Positions 7,106-14,764 of a DNA stretch of 28,847 bases are shown one piece after another (the first letter of the stretch is position 1; every line of letters starts with the position of its first letter). Source of the DNA: an uncultured Eubacteriales bacterium (lineage in GTDB: Bacteria; Bacillota; Clostridia; Christensenellales; CAG-138); NCBI GenBank assembly GCA_900542615.1, contig UQOG01000013.1, positions 1 to 28,847 on the forward strand, read 5' to 3'. The position numbers and the translations under genes were made by a program. The notes under the pieces are model-generated. The model ran no database searches and was not told the origin of the DNA. It worked only from the letters and a program-made list of their open reading frames with translations.

Positions 7106-7709
7106 CATCATGGTGGTGGGGCTCACCGGCTCCATGGCGGCGGGGAAGTCCACCGCCGCCGCCCGGCTTCGGGAATTGGGGGCTGTGGTCATCGACGCGG
7201 ACCAGGCCTCCCGCCGGGTGGTGGAGAAGGGCCGGCCCGCCCTTGCCGCGCTGGCGGCCCGGTTCGGCCCGGGCATCCTGGACGGGGAGGGCAAGCTGGA
7301 CCGCAAGGCTATGGCCGCCCTGGCCTTTACCGATCCGGCGGCCCTTGCGGCGCTGAACGGGATCCTGCATCCGGCCATCCGGGCGGAAATGGAGCGGGAG
7401 CTGGACCGGGCCCGGGAAGCCGGGGCCCGGGTGGCGGTGCTGGATGTGCCCCTGCTTTTTGAGTGCGGCTATGACAGGCTGTGCCAGGAAAGCTGGCTGG
7501 TAAGCGCGCCCTTGGAGGCGCGGCTCAGCCGGGCCATGGCCCGGGACGGCTCCACCCGGGAGGCGGCGCTCAAGCGGATGCAGGCCCAGATGCCCGAGGC
7601 GCAAAAGCGGGCTTTGGCGGACGTGATCCTGGAAAACGACGGCCCGGTGGAAGGGCTGCTGCGCCAGGTGGACGCTCAGTATCGACGAATCAAGGAGATG
7701 CAGGAATGA
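7092..7709 (+). CDS. coaE: Dephospho-CoA kinase
   Basis: Performs the last step of coenzyme A synthesis, phosphorylating the 3'-hydroxyl of dephospho-CoA with ATP in the cytosol. 205 residues, the usual size. The P-loop GLTGSMAAGKST is at residues 10-21, followed by VIDADQASRRVVEKG (the substrate-contacting DAD motif) and HPAIRAEM, then DVPLLFECGYD, all characteristic. An alternative start at 7110 would give an N-terminus beginning MVVGLTG. The first ATG overlaps the polA end by 14 bases; the stop overlaps the next gene's start as ATGA. The polA-coaE-transglycosylase order is common in clostridia. Confidence 0.95.
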   Translation: MTRNSIMVVGLTGSMAAGKSTAAARLRELGAVVIDADQASRRVVEKGRPALAALAARFGPGILDGEGKLDRKAMAALAFTDPAALAALNGILHPAIRAEMERELDRAREAGARVAVLDVPLLFECGYDRLCQESWLVSAPLEARLSRAMARDGSTREAALKRMQAQMPEAQKRALADVILENDGPVEGLLRQVDAQYRRIKEMQE

Positions 7710-8272
7710 AGAAGCTGATCCGTATCCTGCTGGCGGCGGTGGCGCTGCTGGGGCTGATATTGGGGGCTTTGGAGTTGAACGTATATATGGAAAAGCGGGA
7801 GTACCGGCTGGAATATCCGGCGCTGATCCAGCAATACAGCCGGGAATACGGCTTGGATCCGTACCTGGTGGCGGCGGTAATCCATTGCGAAAGCGGAAAC
7901 CGGCCGGATGCGGAATCCCCAAAGGGCGCGGTAGGCCTGATGCAGATCATGCCGGAGACCGGGGCCTGGATCGGGGAAAAGCTGGAGGTGACGGGCTTTG
8001 AAGCGGAAATGCTCAAGGAGCCTGCCCTCAACATCCGGATGGGCTGCTGGTACTTGAAGTATCTATTGGATCGGTTTGACGGGAATTTGCCCCATGCCCT
8101 GGCGGCGTATAACGCAGGGCCGGGAAACGTATCCAAATGGCTAGAGGACCCTGCCTGCGCCCAGGACGGGGTGCTGCGGGAGATCCCCTTTGAAGAAACG
8201 CGGAACTATGTAGAAAGGGTAGAGCGGGCGTATGCGGTCTATGAAGAACTATATAAGGGGGCCTTTGCGTAG
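7706..8272 (+). CDS. Lytic transglycosylase (SLT/GH23), membrane-anchored
   Basis: 188 residues. An N-terminal helix (residues 4-24, LIRILLAAVALLGLILGALE) anchors or exports the protein; the rest is one SLT catalytic domain that cleaves peptidoglycan glycan strands with formation of 1,6-anhydromuramic acid. The catalytic glutamate is E62 in VIHCESGNRPDAES, followed by GAVGLMQIMPETG and LAAYNAGPGNV. The start at 7706 has AAGGAG 9 bases upstream and overlaps the coaE stop as ATGA. A longer open frame reaching back to 7481 lies inside coaE and is not used. Its end overlaps the next gene by 41 bases (32 if the second ATG there is used). Confidence 0.93.
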   Translation: MKKLIRILLAAVALLGLILGALELNVYMEKREYRLEYPALIQQYSREYGLDPYLVAAVIHCESGNRPDAESPKGAVGLMQIMPETGAWIGEKLEVTGFEAEMLKEPALNIRMGCWYLKYLLDRFDGNLPHALAAYNAGPGNVSKWLEDPACAQDGVLREIPFEETRNYVERVERAYAVYEELYKGAFA

Positions 8273-9854
8273 GGGGCTGCTGCTGGGGTTGGCGGCGGCG
8301 TGCCTGTTTTGCGGGGGCTGCGGCGGCAGGGCGGGAGAGACGGCGGAAGCCACCCCCTTGCTGCCCACCCCCTCCCCCACCCCTGCCCCTCAACGGGGCG
8401 GGGAGATCCGCCTGCCCATGCCCCTAAACGCGGATATAACGGATCCTTTGCAGGTGAATACGGAGGAGATGCTCTCCTTTTTCTCCCTGCTGTACGAGAG
8501 CTTGATCACCATCGGCCCAGACGGCAGGCTGGTGGCGGAGCTGGCGGAAAGCTGGAGCGGCGACGAAAGCGCCCGGGTGTGGACGGTAACGCTGCGCAGC
8601 GGGGTGAAGTGGCACAGCGGGGCGGAGCTGTCCGCCTATGACGTAACCGCCACCTTCACCCGGCTCAAGGACCTGGGAGCGTCCTCCTATTACGCCTATG
8701 AGGCGGACAAGATCGAATCCATGCGGGCCTTGGACCCGCTGACCCTGGAGATCACCATGAAGGAGGGGGGCTACGCTTCCCTGTACGCCCTTACATTCCC
8801 CATCATGGAGGGGGGCCAGCCGGCGGTCTCGCCGGTGGGAACGGGGCCGTTTATGCTGGAAAGCTGGAGCGGGGAGCAGGTCCGGCTGGTGGCCAACGAG
8901 AACTGGTGGAAGCAGCGGCCCTATCTGGACGCCATCACCTTCCTGGAGCGGGACAACAACGATACAGCCCTGGCCTCCTACCGGGCGGGGCAGTTGGATA
9001 TGGTACCCAGCTCCAATACCAGCGTGGGCAGCTACCGGGACGACAATACCACCGTGCTGGACATTATGACCCAGACGGCGGAGCTGCTGCTTATCAACAA
9101 CTCCAACGCCAACTTGCGGGACATCAACGTGCGCAAGGCCCTGGCCTGCGCCCTGGACCGGGGGCAGATCATCTCCAATATCTATATGAACCGGGCCCAG
9201 CCCTGCGACGTGCCCATCCCGCCGGACAGCTGGGTGTATGATAGCACCAGCAAGGTGTACGACTATAACCAGGCCAGGGCGTTGGAATTGTTTGCGGCAG
9301 CGGGATGGGAGCAGGACCCGGAAACCGGCGAGCTGGAAAAGGACGGCCGCGCCCTTTCCATCCGGCTGCTGGTGAACGACTCCTCGGACACCACCCGGCG
9401 CGAGGCCGCAGGGTTGGTGGCGGATCAGCTGACGGACCTGGGCGTCACCGTGGAGGTCGTGGCCGCGGCCCATGCCCTAGGAGAAACGGATAGCGACTAT
9501 ATGACGGCCCTGCAAACCGGGGCCTATGACCTTTGCCTGCTGGGCATCAACCTGGGGCGGGATTGCGACCTGACCTCCGTGATGGAGCCGGGAGGCGCCG
9601 CCCACTATGGAAACTATTCCAGCCCGGATCTTACCAGCCTGGCCCAGGCGGTGGTATCCGCCAAAAACGAGACGGGCTACCAGCAGGCGGCGGTGGCCTT
9701 CCAGAAGGCCTTTGTGGAGAGCCTGCCCTTTATCGTGCTGTATTTCCGGCTCAACAGCGTGGTGTATTCCTCGGATATCCAGGGCGTGACCCAGGTAAAG
9801 GAGCCGGATATCATGTATGGGGTGGATCAATGGTATATCCTTTCCCAGGATTGA
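8232..9854 (+). CDS. ABC transporter substrate-binding lipoprotein, peptide type (SBP_bac_5)
   Basis: 540 residues. After a basic N-terminus and hydrophobic stretch comes a Cys-rich region LAAACLFCGGCGG; LAAAC or CGGC could be the lipidation site, neither a perfect lipobox. A Thr/Pro linker follows (TPLLPTPSPTPAPQ), then the family-5 extracellular solute-binding domain: LYESLITIGPDGRLVAELAE, VKWHSGAELSAYDVTATF, VGTGPFMLESW, NVRKALACALDRGQI. These proteins bind oligopeptides or similar ligands outside the cell and deliver them to an ABC permease. No permease or ATPase gene is adjacent, so it is an orphan here. The start could also be the ATG at 8241 (MKNYIRG). Overlap with the transglycosylase gene suggests coupling. 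Confidence 0.9.
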   Translation: MRSMKNYIRGPLRRGLLLGLAAACLFCGGCGGRAGETAEATPLLPTPSPTPAPQRGGEIRLPMPLNADITDPLQVNTEEMLSFFSLLYESLITIGPDGRLVAELAESWSGDESARVWTVTLRSGVKWHSGAELSAYDVTATFTRLKDLGASSYYAYEADKIESMRALDPLTLEITMKEGGYASLYALTFPIMEGGQPAVSPVGTGPFMLESWSGEQVRLVANENWWKQRPYLDAITFLERDNNDTALASYRAGQLDMVPSSNTSVGSYRDDNTTVLDIMTQTAELLLINNSNANLRDINVRKALACALDRGQIISNIYMNRAQPCDVPIPPDSWVYDSTSKVYDYNQARALELFAAAGWEQDPETGELEKDGRALSIRLLVNDSSDTTRREAAGLVADQLTDLGVTVEVVAAAHALGETDSDYMTALQTGAYDLCLLGINLGRDCDLTSVMEPGGAAHYGNYSSPDLTSLAQAVVSAKNETGYQQAAVAFQKAFVESLPFIVLYFRLNSVVYSSDIQGVTQVKEPDIMYGVDQWYILSQD

Positions 9855-9879
9855 CCAACCGCCCCGGGTCCGGTATACT
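9851..9879 (+). promoter_or_regulatory. SigA-type promoter of lspA-rluD
   Basis: -35 TTGACC (9851-9856) and -10 TATACT (9874-9879) with a 17-base spacer. The -35 overlaps the TGA stop of the substrate-binding gene. Confidence 0.82.
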
Positions 9880-9890
9880 ACCCTTAGCCC

Positions 9891-9910
9891 CGCCGGCATG
9901 GACGCCGGCG
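9891..9910 (+). promoter_or_regulatory. Leader hairpin before lspA
   Basis: CGCCGGC (9891-9897) pairs with GCCGGCG (9904-9910), loop ATGGAC, located between the promoter and the AAGGAGG ribosome site. No T-run. Could stabilise the transcript; role unknown. Confidence 0.45.
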
Positions 9911-9933
9911 GCACTTTCCCCAAGGAGGCATAC

Positions 9934-10482
9934 ATGCTGATCGTTATCATCGTAGCGGCGATCCTGGTGGTGGACCAGGTCACCAAGGCCCTGGCTGTCA
10001 AGCTATTGACCCAGCTGCCTGCGTATACCTATCCCCTGTGGCAGGATGTGTTCCACCTGACCTATACGGAAAACCGGGGGGCAGCCTTCGGTATGCTTCA
10101 GGGCGGCCGGTGGTTTTTTATCGTGGCCACGGTGGCGGTGTGCGGGGGCGTGATCTGGTTCCTCTATAAGGATCGCAAACGGATGCATCTTTTGATGAAG
10201 ATCTCCCTGGCCTTGATCCTGGGCGGCGCCCTGGGGAATTTTATCGACCGGGTATGGCTGGGCTATGTGCGGGATATGTTCAGCGCGGTGATCTTCAATT
10301 TCGCCATCTTCAATGTGGCGGATATGGCCTTGAGCGTGGGCTGCGGCCTGCTGTTTTTAGACCTGTTGTTCCTGAAGGGCAAGGACTATTTCGACCAGCC
10401 AAAGCCCAAGGGCCCGGCGGCCGGCCAGGGGCCGGAGGCGGGCGAGGCCCCCGTCCAGGACGGCGGGCAGAGCGGGGAATGA
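9934..10482 (+). CDS. lspA: Lipoprotein signal peptidase (signal peptidase II)
   Basis: Membrane aspartyl protease that removes the signal peptide from lipidated prolipoproteins. 182 residues from the ATG at 9934, which follows AAGGAGG by 7 bases; the open frame extends further upstream but that part overlaps the previous gene. Four hydrophobic segments are visible. Conserved: VVDQVTKAL near the N-terminus, YTENRGAAFGML, and the catalytic pair D114 (GYVRDM) and D130 (FNVADMALSVG). The C-terminal 30 residues are a soluble Gly/Pro-rich tail beyond the usual end. The stop overlaps the rluD start as ATGA. The substrate-binding lipoprotein just upstream is a likely client. Confidence 0.95.
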   Translation: MLIVIIVAAILVVDQVTKALAVKLLTQLPAYTYPLWQDVFHLTYTENRGAAFGMLQGGRWFFIVATVAVCGGVIWFLYKDRKRMHLLMKISLALILGGALGNFIDRVWLGYVRDMFSAVIFNFAIFNVADMALSVGCGLLFLDLLFLKGKDYFDQPKPKGPAAGQGPEAGEAPVQDGGQSGE

Positions 10483-11468
10483 GCGAAGGATTGGAAACCG
10501 AATATTGGGAGGAATGGGGCGAGCAGCTGGAGCAGACGGCACAGGCCGGCGGCCAACGGCTGGACGCCTTTTGCGCCGCGGCCTTTTCCATAAGCCGGGC
10601 CCAGGCCCAGCGGGCCATCGCCCAGGGGGGCGGCCTGGTAAACGGGAAAGCGGCCAAGGCGGCCTATAAGCTGCAGCCGGGGGATCAGGTGACCCTGCGG
10701 CTGCCCCCGGCCATGGAGCTGGAAGCCCGGCCGGAGGATATCCCCATCTCCATCATATACGAGGATGGGGACATCGCGGTGGTGGACAAGCCCCAGGGCA
10801 TGGTGGTGCACCCCGCCCCGGGGAACCCGGACGGCACGCTGGTGAACGCCCTGTTGTACCGGCTTACGGACCTGTCCGGGGTAGGCGGGGCCCTGCGGCC
10901 CGGGATCGTGCACCGGATCGATAAGATGACCAGCGGGCTGATGGTGGTGGCCAAAAACGACCTGGCCCACCAGAGCCTATCCGACCAGCTGAAGGCCCAT
11001 TCCGCCCGGCGCACCTATATCGCCATATTGGAAGGCAACCTAAGGGAGGACCAGGGCACGGTCAACGCCCCCATCGGCCGGAGCCGAACGGACCGCAAGC
11101 GCATGGCCATCGATCCGGCCGGCCGGCCGGCGGTGACCCATTGGCGGGTGCTGGAGCGCTATGGGGCCTTTACGCTGCTGGAAGCCCGGCTGGAAACCGG
11201 CCGCACCCACCAGATCCGGGTGCATATGGCCTCCCTGGGCCATCCGGTGGCCGGGGACCCGGTCTATGGCCCGGCCCGGCCCAAATTGGGCCTGGAGGGC
11301 CAGGCCCTGCACGCGGCCCGGCTAACCCTGGCCCATCCCCGGACCGGGGAGATCATGACCTTTGCAGCCCCGGTGCCGGCGTATTTTTGCAAGGCGCTGC
11401 TTCGGGCGGGCCGGCCCGCCGAAGAGGACATCGAGGCGTTTCTTCGCCGGCAGTGGGGGGAGGCGTAG
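10479..11468 (+). CDS. rluD: Ribosomal large subunit pseudouridine synthase, RluD family
   Basis: 329 residues. An N-terminal S4 RNA-binding domain (about 24-75, QRLDAFCAAAFSISRAQAQR) is followed by the RluA/RluD catalytic domain. The catalytic aspartate is D148 in GIVHRIDKMTSGLMVVAKN; also typical are VVDKPQGMVVHPAPG, RTYIAILEG, and LETGRTHQIRVHMASLGHPV. It isomerises uridines in 23S rRNA; the exact sites cannot be read from sequence, so the symbol denotes the family. The start is placed at the ATGA overlap with lspA, giving an N-terminal acidic stretch before the S4 domain. lspA followed by a RluD-family gene is a widespread arrangement in Bacillota. Confidence 0.95.
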   Translation: MSEGLETEYWEEWGEQLEQTAQAGGQRLDAFCAAAFSISRAQAQRAIAQGGGLVNGKAAKAAYKLQPGDQVTLRLPPAMELEARPEDIPISIIYEDGDIAVVDKPQGMVVHPAPGNPDGTLVNALLYRLTDLSGVGGALRPGIVHRIDKMTSGLMVVAKNDLAHQSLSDQLKAHSARRTYIAILEGNLREDQGTVNAPIGRSRTDRKRMAIDPAGRPAVTHWRVLERYGAFTLLEARLETGRTHQIRVHMASLGHPVAGDPVYGPARPKLGLEGQALHAARLTLAHPRTGEIMTFAAPVPAYFCKALLRAGRPAEEDIEAFLRRQWGEA

Positions 11469-11471
11469 CCC

Positions 11472-12125
11472 ATGGAGCGGCAAGGGCAAAACAAGAAAAG
11501 CCTGGGCTATATGCTCTTTACCGGGGCCATGATCCTGTGCTGCATCGGCCTGTACCTGGCCCAGGGCCTTGCCCTGCCCGGCGAGACGCAGGCGACGCCC
11601 ACCCCAAGCCCCACCGCCAGCCCATGCCCCTATCCGGCGGAATCGGCTTTTTTGGAAAACGCCGGGGCTTTTGGCCTAGACGCCAGCCTTTACCCCGTGG
11701 AAGGGGTCCTGCCCGGCCAAAGCATATACCGGCTGGAACGGCCGGACCTGCCGGACGCCACCCTGACCCTATCCTTCCGCTCCGGGGGCGTGTGCGCCTT
11801 CCTGCTGGAGACGCCCCTTGCCCAGGACCCGGGCCCCGCCCCGGAAGACCCCACCCCCATCGAGGGGGACCTGTATGAGATGCGGCTGGCCGCCATGGAA
11901 CTGGAGCAGCGCTGGCGCAAAAGCGCGATCCCGGCCCTGTGCGCCGCCTTGGATATCGCCGGCAGCGCTACGGCGGTGGATATCAACGGCTTTTACGCCC
12001 TGCTGGAGGAGACCGCGCTGGACGGCAAGGCCCGGGATGGCCGGGGCGGCGGGGTGGACTTTTCCTGCTATGTGCTCCAGGATGGTTCCGCGCCCAGCCT
12101 TTGCGCCGGCGCCCAGCTGGATTGA
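11472..12125 (+). CDS. Membrane-anchored protein of unknown function
   Basis: 217 residues, starting three bases after the rluD stop with a GGGGGAGG ribosome site, so almost certainly in the same transcript. One N-terminal transmembrane helix (about 12-34, GYMLFTGAMILCCIGLYLAQ) is followed by a Thr/Pro/Ser linker (TPTPSPTASP) and a soluble, probably extracellular domain. Within it are a hydrophobic-strand section ATLTLSFRSGGVCAFLLETP, a helical section EMRLAAMELEQRWRKSAIPA, and DINGFYALLEETALDG. I do not recognise the family. The similar linker style in the substrate-binding protein suggests export. Confidence 0.78.
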   Translation: MERQGQNKKSLGYMLFTGAMILCCIGLYLAQGLALPGETQATPTPSPTASPCPYPAESAFLENAGAFGLDASLYPVEGVLPGQSIYRLERPDLPDATLTLSFRSGGVCAFLLETPLAQDPGPAPEDPTPIEGDLYEMRLAAMELEQRWRKSAIPALCAALDIAGSATAVDINGFYALLEETALDGKARDGRGGGVDFSCYVLQDGSAPSLCAGAQLD

Positions 12126-12154
12126 GATTTCTCCAGGCGCATGGGGGTTGGGGC

Positions 12155-12183
12155 TTGCAAGCGTACCCCAGTTATTGTATAAT
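12155..12183 (+). promoter_or_regulatory. SigA-type promoter of zapA
   Basis: -35 TTGCAA (12155-12160) and perfect -10 TATAAT (12178-12183), spacer 17. Transcription should begin near 12190. This makes the in-frame ATG at 12207 an unlikely start because no ribosome site fits before it. Confidence 0.87.
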
Positions 12184-12245
12184 AAAATAGTAAAGATACA
12201 AAATATATGAAACCCTTCAATATTATAGGGGATTGGGGACGTATT

Positions 12246-12560
12246 ATGGACAAGACCCATACCACGGTGCATGTGGCCGGGCAGGATCTCCGACTTTCCG
12301 GCACGGATAGCGAAGCCTATATCCGGCAGATCGCGGACTATGTAAACCAAAAGATCGACGAGGTGCAGCGGGCCTATCCCAGCTTGAGCACCGGCAATTG
12401 CGTAATCCTGGCGGCGTTGAACCTTTCCGACGAGCTGCATAAGCTGCGGGAGGATTATAACGCCTTGGATTCCCGCATCAGCGAGCTAAGGGAAATGCCC
12501 AGGCAGAGCGCGCCGGTGAAGCGTCCCTTCGAGGGGAGCAAAACCCTGCAAACCAAGTAA
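12246..12560 (+). CDS. zapA: Cell division protein ZapA
   Basis: 104 residues. ZapA binds and bundles FtsZ at the division ring. The N-terminal globular part TTVHVAGQDLRLSGTDSEAYIRQIADYVNQKI is typical, followed by a helical coiled-coil region LAALNLSDELHKLREDYNAL and a basic tail. The start at 12246 is chosen because ZapA proteins begin just before this motif and a GGGGAC stretch lies upstream; the ATG at 12207 sits directly at the predicted transcription start. It is followed by a strong terminator, then by the U32 peptidase and mutS2, the usual clostridial gene order. Confidence 0.9.
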   Translation: MDKTHTTVHVAGQDLRLSGTDSEAYIRQIADYVNQKIDEVQRAYPSLSTGNCVILAALNLSDELHKLREDYNALDSRISELREMPRQSAPVKRPFEGSKTLQTK

Positions 12561-12577
12561 CTTGCTGAATTTGCCCC

Positions 12578-12613
12578 ACGGCCCGGGACGCAATGCCCCG
12601 GCGCCGTTTTTTT
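12578..12613 (+). terminator. Rho-independent terminator after zapA
   Basis: ACGGC (12578-12582) pairs with GCCGT (12603-12607) and CCGGG (12583-12587) with CCCGG (12597-12601), with a single bulged C at 12602, followed by seven T (12607-12613). Confidence 0.85.
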
Positions 12614-12634
12614 AACGAAAAAACAGGAGGCCTT

Positions 12635-14743
12635 ATGCTACTTCTATCCCCGGCCGGCAGCCCGGAAAGCCTGCTGGCGGCCCTAAAAAGCGGCGCGGAC
12701 GGCGTATACTTCGGCGGCGCGGCCTTCAACGCCCGGCGTGGGGCGGCGAATTTTTCCGACGCCGAAATGGAACATGCCCTGGATCTATGCCATCTTTACG
12801 GGGCCAAGGCATTTCTCACCATGAACACCCTGCTTACGGACCGGGAGCTGCCCGAGGCCATGGCCTATGCCAGGTTTTTGTATCAGGCCGGGGCGGACGC
12901 CCTGATCGTATGCGATATGGGGCTGATCCAGGCGCTCCGGCGGGAGCTGCCCGACCTGCCCCTCCACGGCAGCACCCAGCTGGGCATCGGGGATATCCCC
13001 GGGGCCAGGCTGTTGCAAAGGCTGGGGTTTTCCTGCGGGGTGCTGGCCCGGGAAACGCCCCTTGCTTCCATTGCCGCCATCAGGCGGGCGGTGGACCTGC
13101 CCCTGGAGGCCTTTGTCCACGGGGCCCTGTGCATGAGCTTTTCCGGCGCCTGTTTGTATTCCTCTATGGCGGGGGAGCGCAGCGGCAACCGGGGCACCTG
13201 CGCCCAGCCCTGTAGAAAGCCCTGCGCCCTGAACCGGCGGCCGGGGGAAGGGGATTATGCCCTGAGCTTGAGCGACCTGTGTATGCTGGAGCACCTGGGG
13301 GATCTGGAAAAGGCCGGGGTCAGCTGGCTGAAGATCGAAGGCCGCATGAAGCGGCCCGCCTATGTGGCCGGGGTGACGGCGGCGTATCGGGCGGCCCTGG
13401 ACGGGGCTGGGCCGGCGGAATTGGCAGAACACCGGGAACGGCTGCTGGCTCTGTTCGACCGGGGCGGGGGCCGCACGGGATACTTTTATGGAGATGACGG
13501 GATCACGGGCTGCGTGGCCCATGGAGACCCCCCTGCCGCCCTGGTGCGGCAAATGGAGCAGGCCCTTCAGGCGACGGACCGGCGCCTACCGGTGCAGGTA
13601 GGCCTTACGGTGCGGCAAGGGGAGGCGTCGAAGTTACGCCTATCCCTGGACGAAGGGATACGAAGCCGGTTCCCGGGGCCAGGGGAGGTTACGGCCATGG
13701 GGCCGGCGCCTGCCCAGGCCAATAAACCCCAAGACCCCCAACGGTATCTGGCCCAGGGGGAAAAGCTGGGCGGCACCCCCTTCGTCAGCCAAGGGGGAGA
13801 GATACAGGGGGACGCTTGGGCCTTCTTGCCGGTGCGGGAGATCAACGAATTGCGCCGCCAGGCTGTGGAAGCCCTGGAAGCCTCTTTGCGCCTTCGCAGG
13901 CAGCTGCCGGCGCCCGCCGGGCGTCCGACCTGCCCCGCCGCCCCCTTTACAGGGGAGACCGGCATCCTGGCGGCGGTGCGTACCCAGGCCCAGGCCCGGG
14001 CTGCCGCCCAGGCGGGAGCGGATATGGTAGCCCTGGAGGCGGGGCTGGGGGCGGAACAGGCCCTTGCAGCGTTGCAGCCCCTGCGGGAGACCTGTAAGCT
14101 GCTCATATGCCTGCCCGGCGCATCGGTGCAGGGCCGGGAGACGGAACGGCTGGCGGCGCTGTTGCAAAGCCCCCTGCTGGACGGAGCCCTGGCGGGCAAC
14201 CTGGGACAGATCGAGCTGATGGAGGGCCTTCCCCTTCGCATTGCCGGGCCTCAGCTGGGGGCCTTCAACCGGGAGGGGGTCCAGGCCCTCAAGGCGTTGG
14301 GCTTTCACCGGGTGGTGCTTTCCTTGGAACTGACAAAGGCGCAAATGCGTGATATACTGGCAGTGGAGGCTGCGGGGGTCAGCGGTTATGGCCGTGCCCA
14401 GCTGATGCAGCTGTTTCATTGTCCCATCCGGGAGCAGGTGGGCTGCAAGGTCTGCCCGGGGGACGGGGCCTATATAGAGGACGGGGAGGGACGCAGGTTC
14501 CCCTTATCCAGCCTGAAGGGGGCGGATGGCTGCCTGGTGCGGCTGCTGAATTGCCTGCCCACGGACGTGCTGGATCTGGTGGGCCAACTGCCCAAGCCGG
14601 ATACCCTCCACCTGGCCTTTTACGAGGAAAGCCCGGAACAGGCGGCCGCCCTGGTGGGGCGGGCCAAAGCCGCCCTGGCGGGGGCGGCCCTGCCCCAGCC
14701 CCAGGGCTGCACCCGGGGACATTGGAACCGGGCGGTAGATTAA
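12635..14743 (+). CDS. U32 peptidase family protein with DUF3656-type C-terminus (RlhA/TrhP relative)
   Basis: 702 residues from the ATG at 12635, preceded by AGGAGG. The N-terminal TIM-barrel-like half begins LLSPAGSPESLLAALKSGAD and includes ADGVYFGGAAFNAR, LIVCDMGLIQAL and HGSTQLGI. The family signature LEAFVHGALCMSFSGACLYS is followed by a Cys cluster (GTCAQPCRKPC) and WLKIEGRMKRPAYVAGV. Members are annotated as collagenase-like peptidases, but well-studied ones (RlhA, TrhP) support hydroxylation of 23S rRNA or tRNA using prephenate and iron-sulfur chemistry; the cysteines here fit that. The C-terminal half ends with a second Cys motif (FHCPIREQVGCKVCPG). Which RNA is modified is unknown. 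It is probably in one transcript with mutS2, 21 bases downstream. Confidence 0.9.
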   Translation: MLLLSPAGSPESLLAALKSGADGVYFGGAAFNARRGAANFSDAEMEHALDLCHLYGAKAFLTMNTLLTDRELPEAMAYARFLYQAGADALIVCDMGLIQALRRELPDLPLHGSTQLGIGDIPGARLLQRLGFSCGVLARETPLASIAAIRRAVDLPLEAFVHGALCMSFSGACLYSSMAGERSGNRGTCAQPCRKPCALNRRPGEGDYALSLSDLCMLEHLGDLEKAGVSWLKIEGRMKRPAYVAGVTAAYRAALDGAGPAELAEHRERLLALFDRGGGRTGYFYGDDGITGCVAHGDPPAALVRQMEQALQATDRRLPVQVGLTVRQGEASKLRLSLDEGIRSRFPGPGEVTAMGPAPAQANKPQDPQRYLAQGEKLGGTPFVSQGGEIQGDAWAFLPVREINELRRQAVEALEASLRLRRQLPAPAGRPTCPAAPFTGETGILAAVRTQAQARAAAQAGADMVALEAGLGAEQALAALQPLRETCKLLICLPGASVQGRETERLAALLQSPLLDGALAGNLGQIELMEGLPLRIAGPQLGAFNREGVQALKALGFHRVVLSLELTKAQMRDILAVEAAGVSGYGRAQLMQLFHCPIREQVGCKVCPGDGAYIEDGEGRRFPLSSLKGADGCLVRLLNCLPTDVLDLVGQLPKPDTLHLAFYEESPEQAAALVGRAKAALAGAALPQPQGCTRGHWNRAVD

Positions 14744-14764
14744 ACGAGAGATAGGAAGGCGTCT

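Noticed and set aside
8424..9473. 349-codon minus-strand frame
   Set aside because: Antisense to the substrate-binding protein gene, His/Gly/Val-rich shadow composition, no family or ribosome site.
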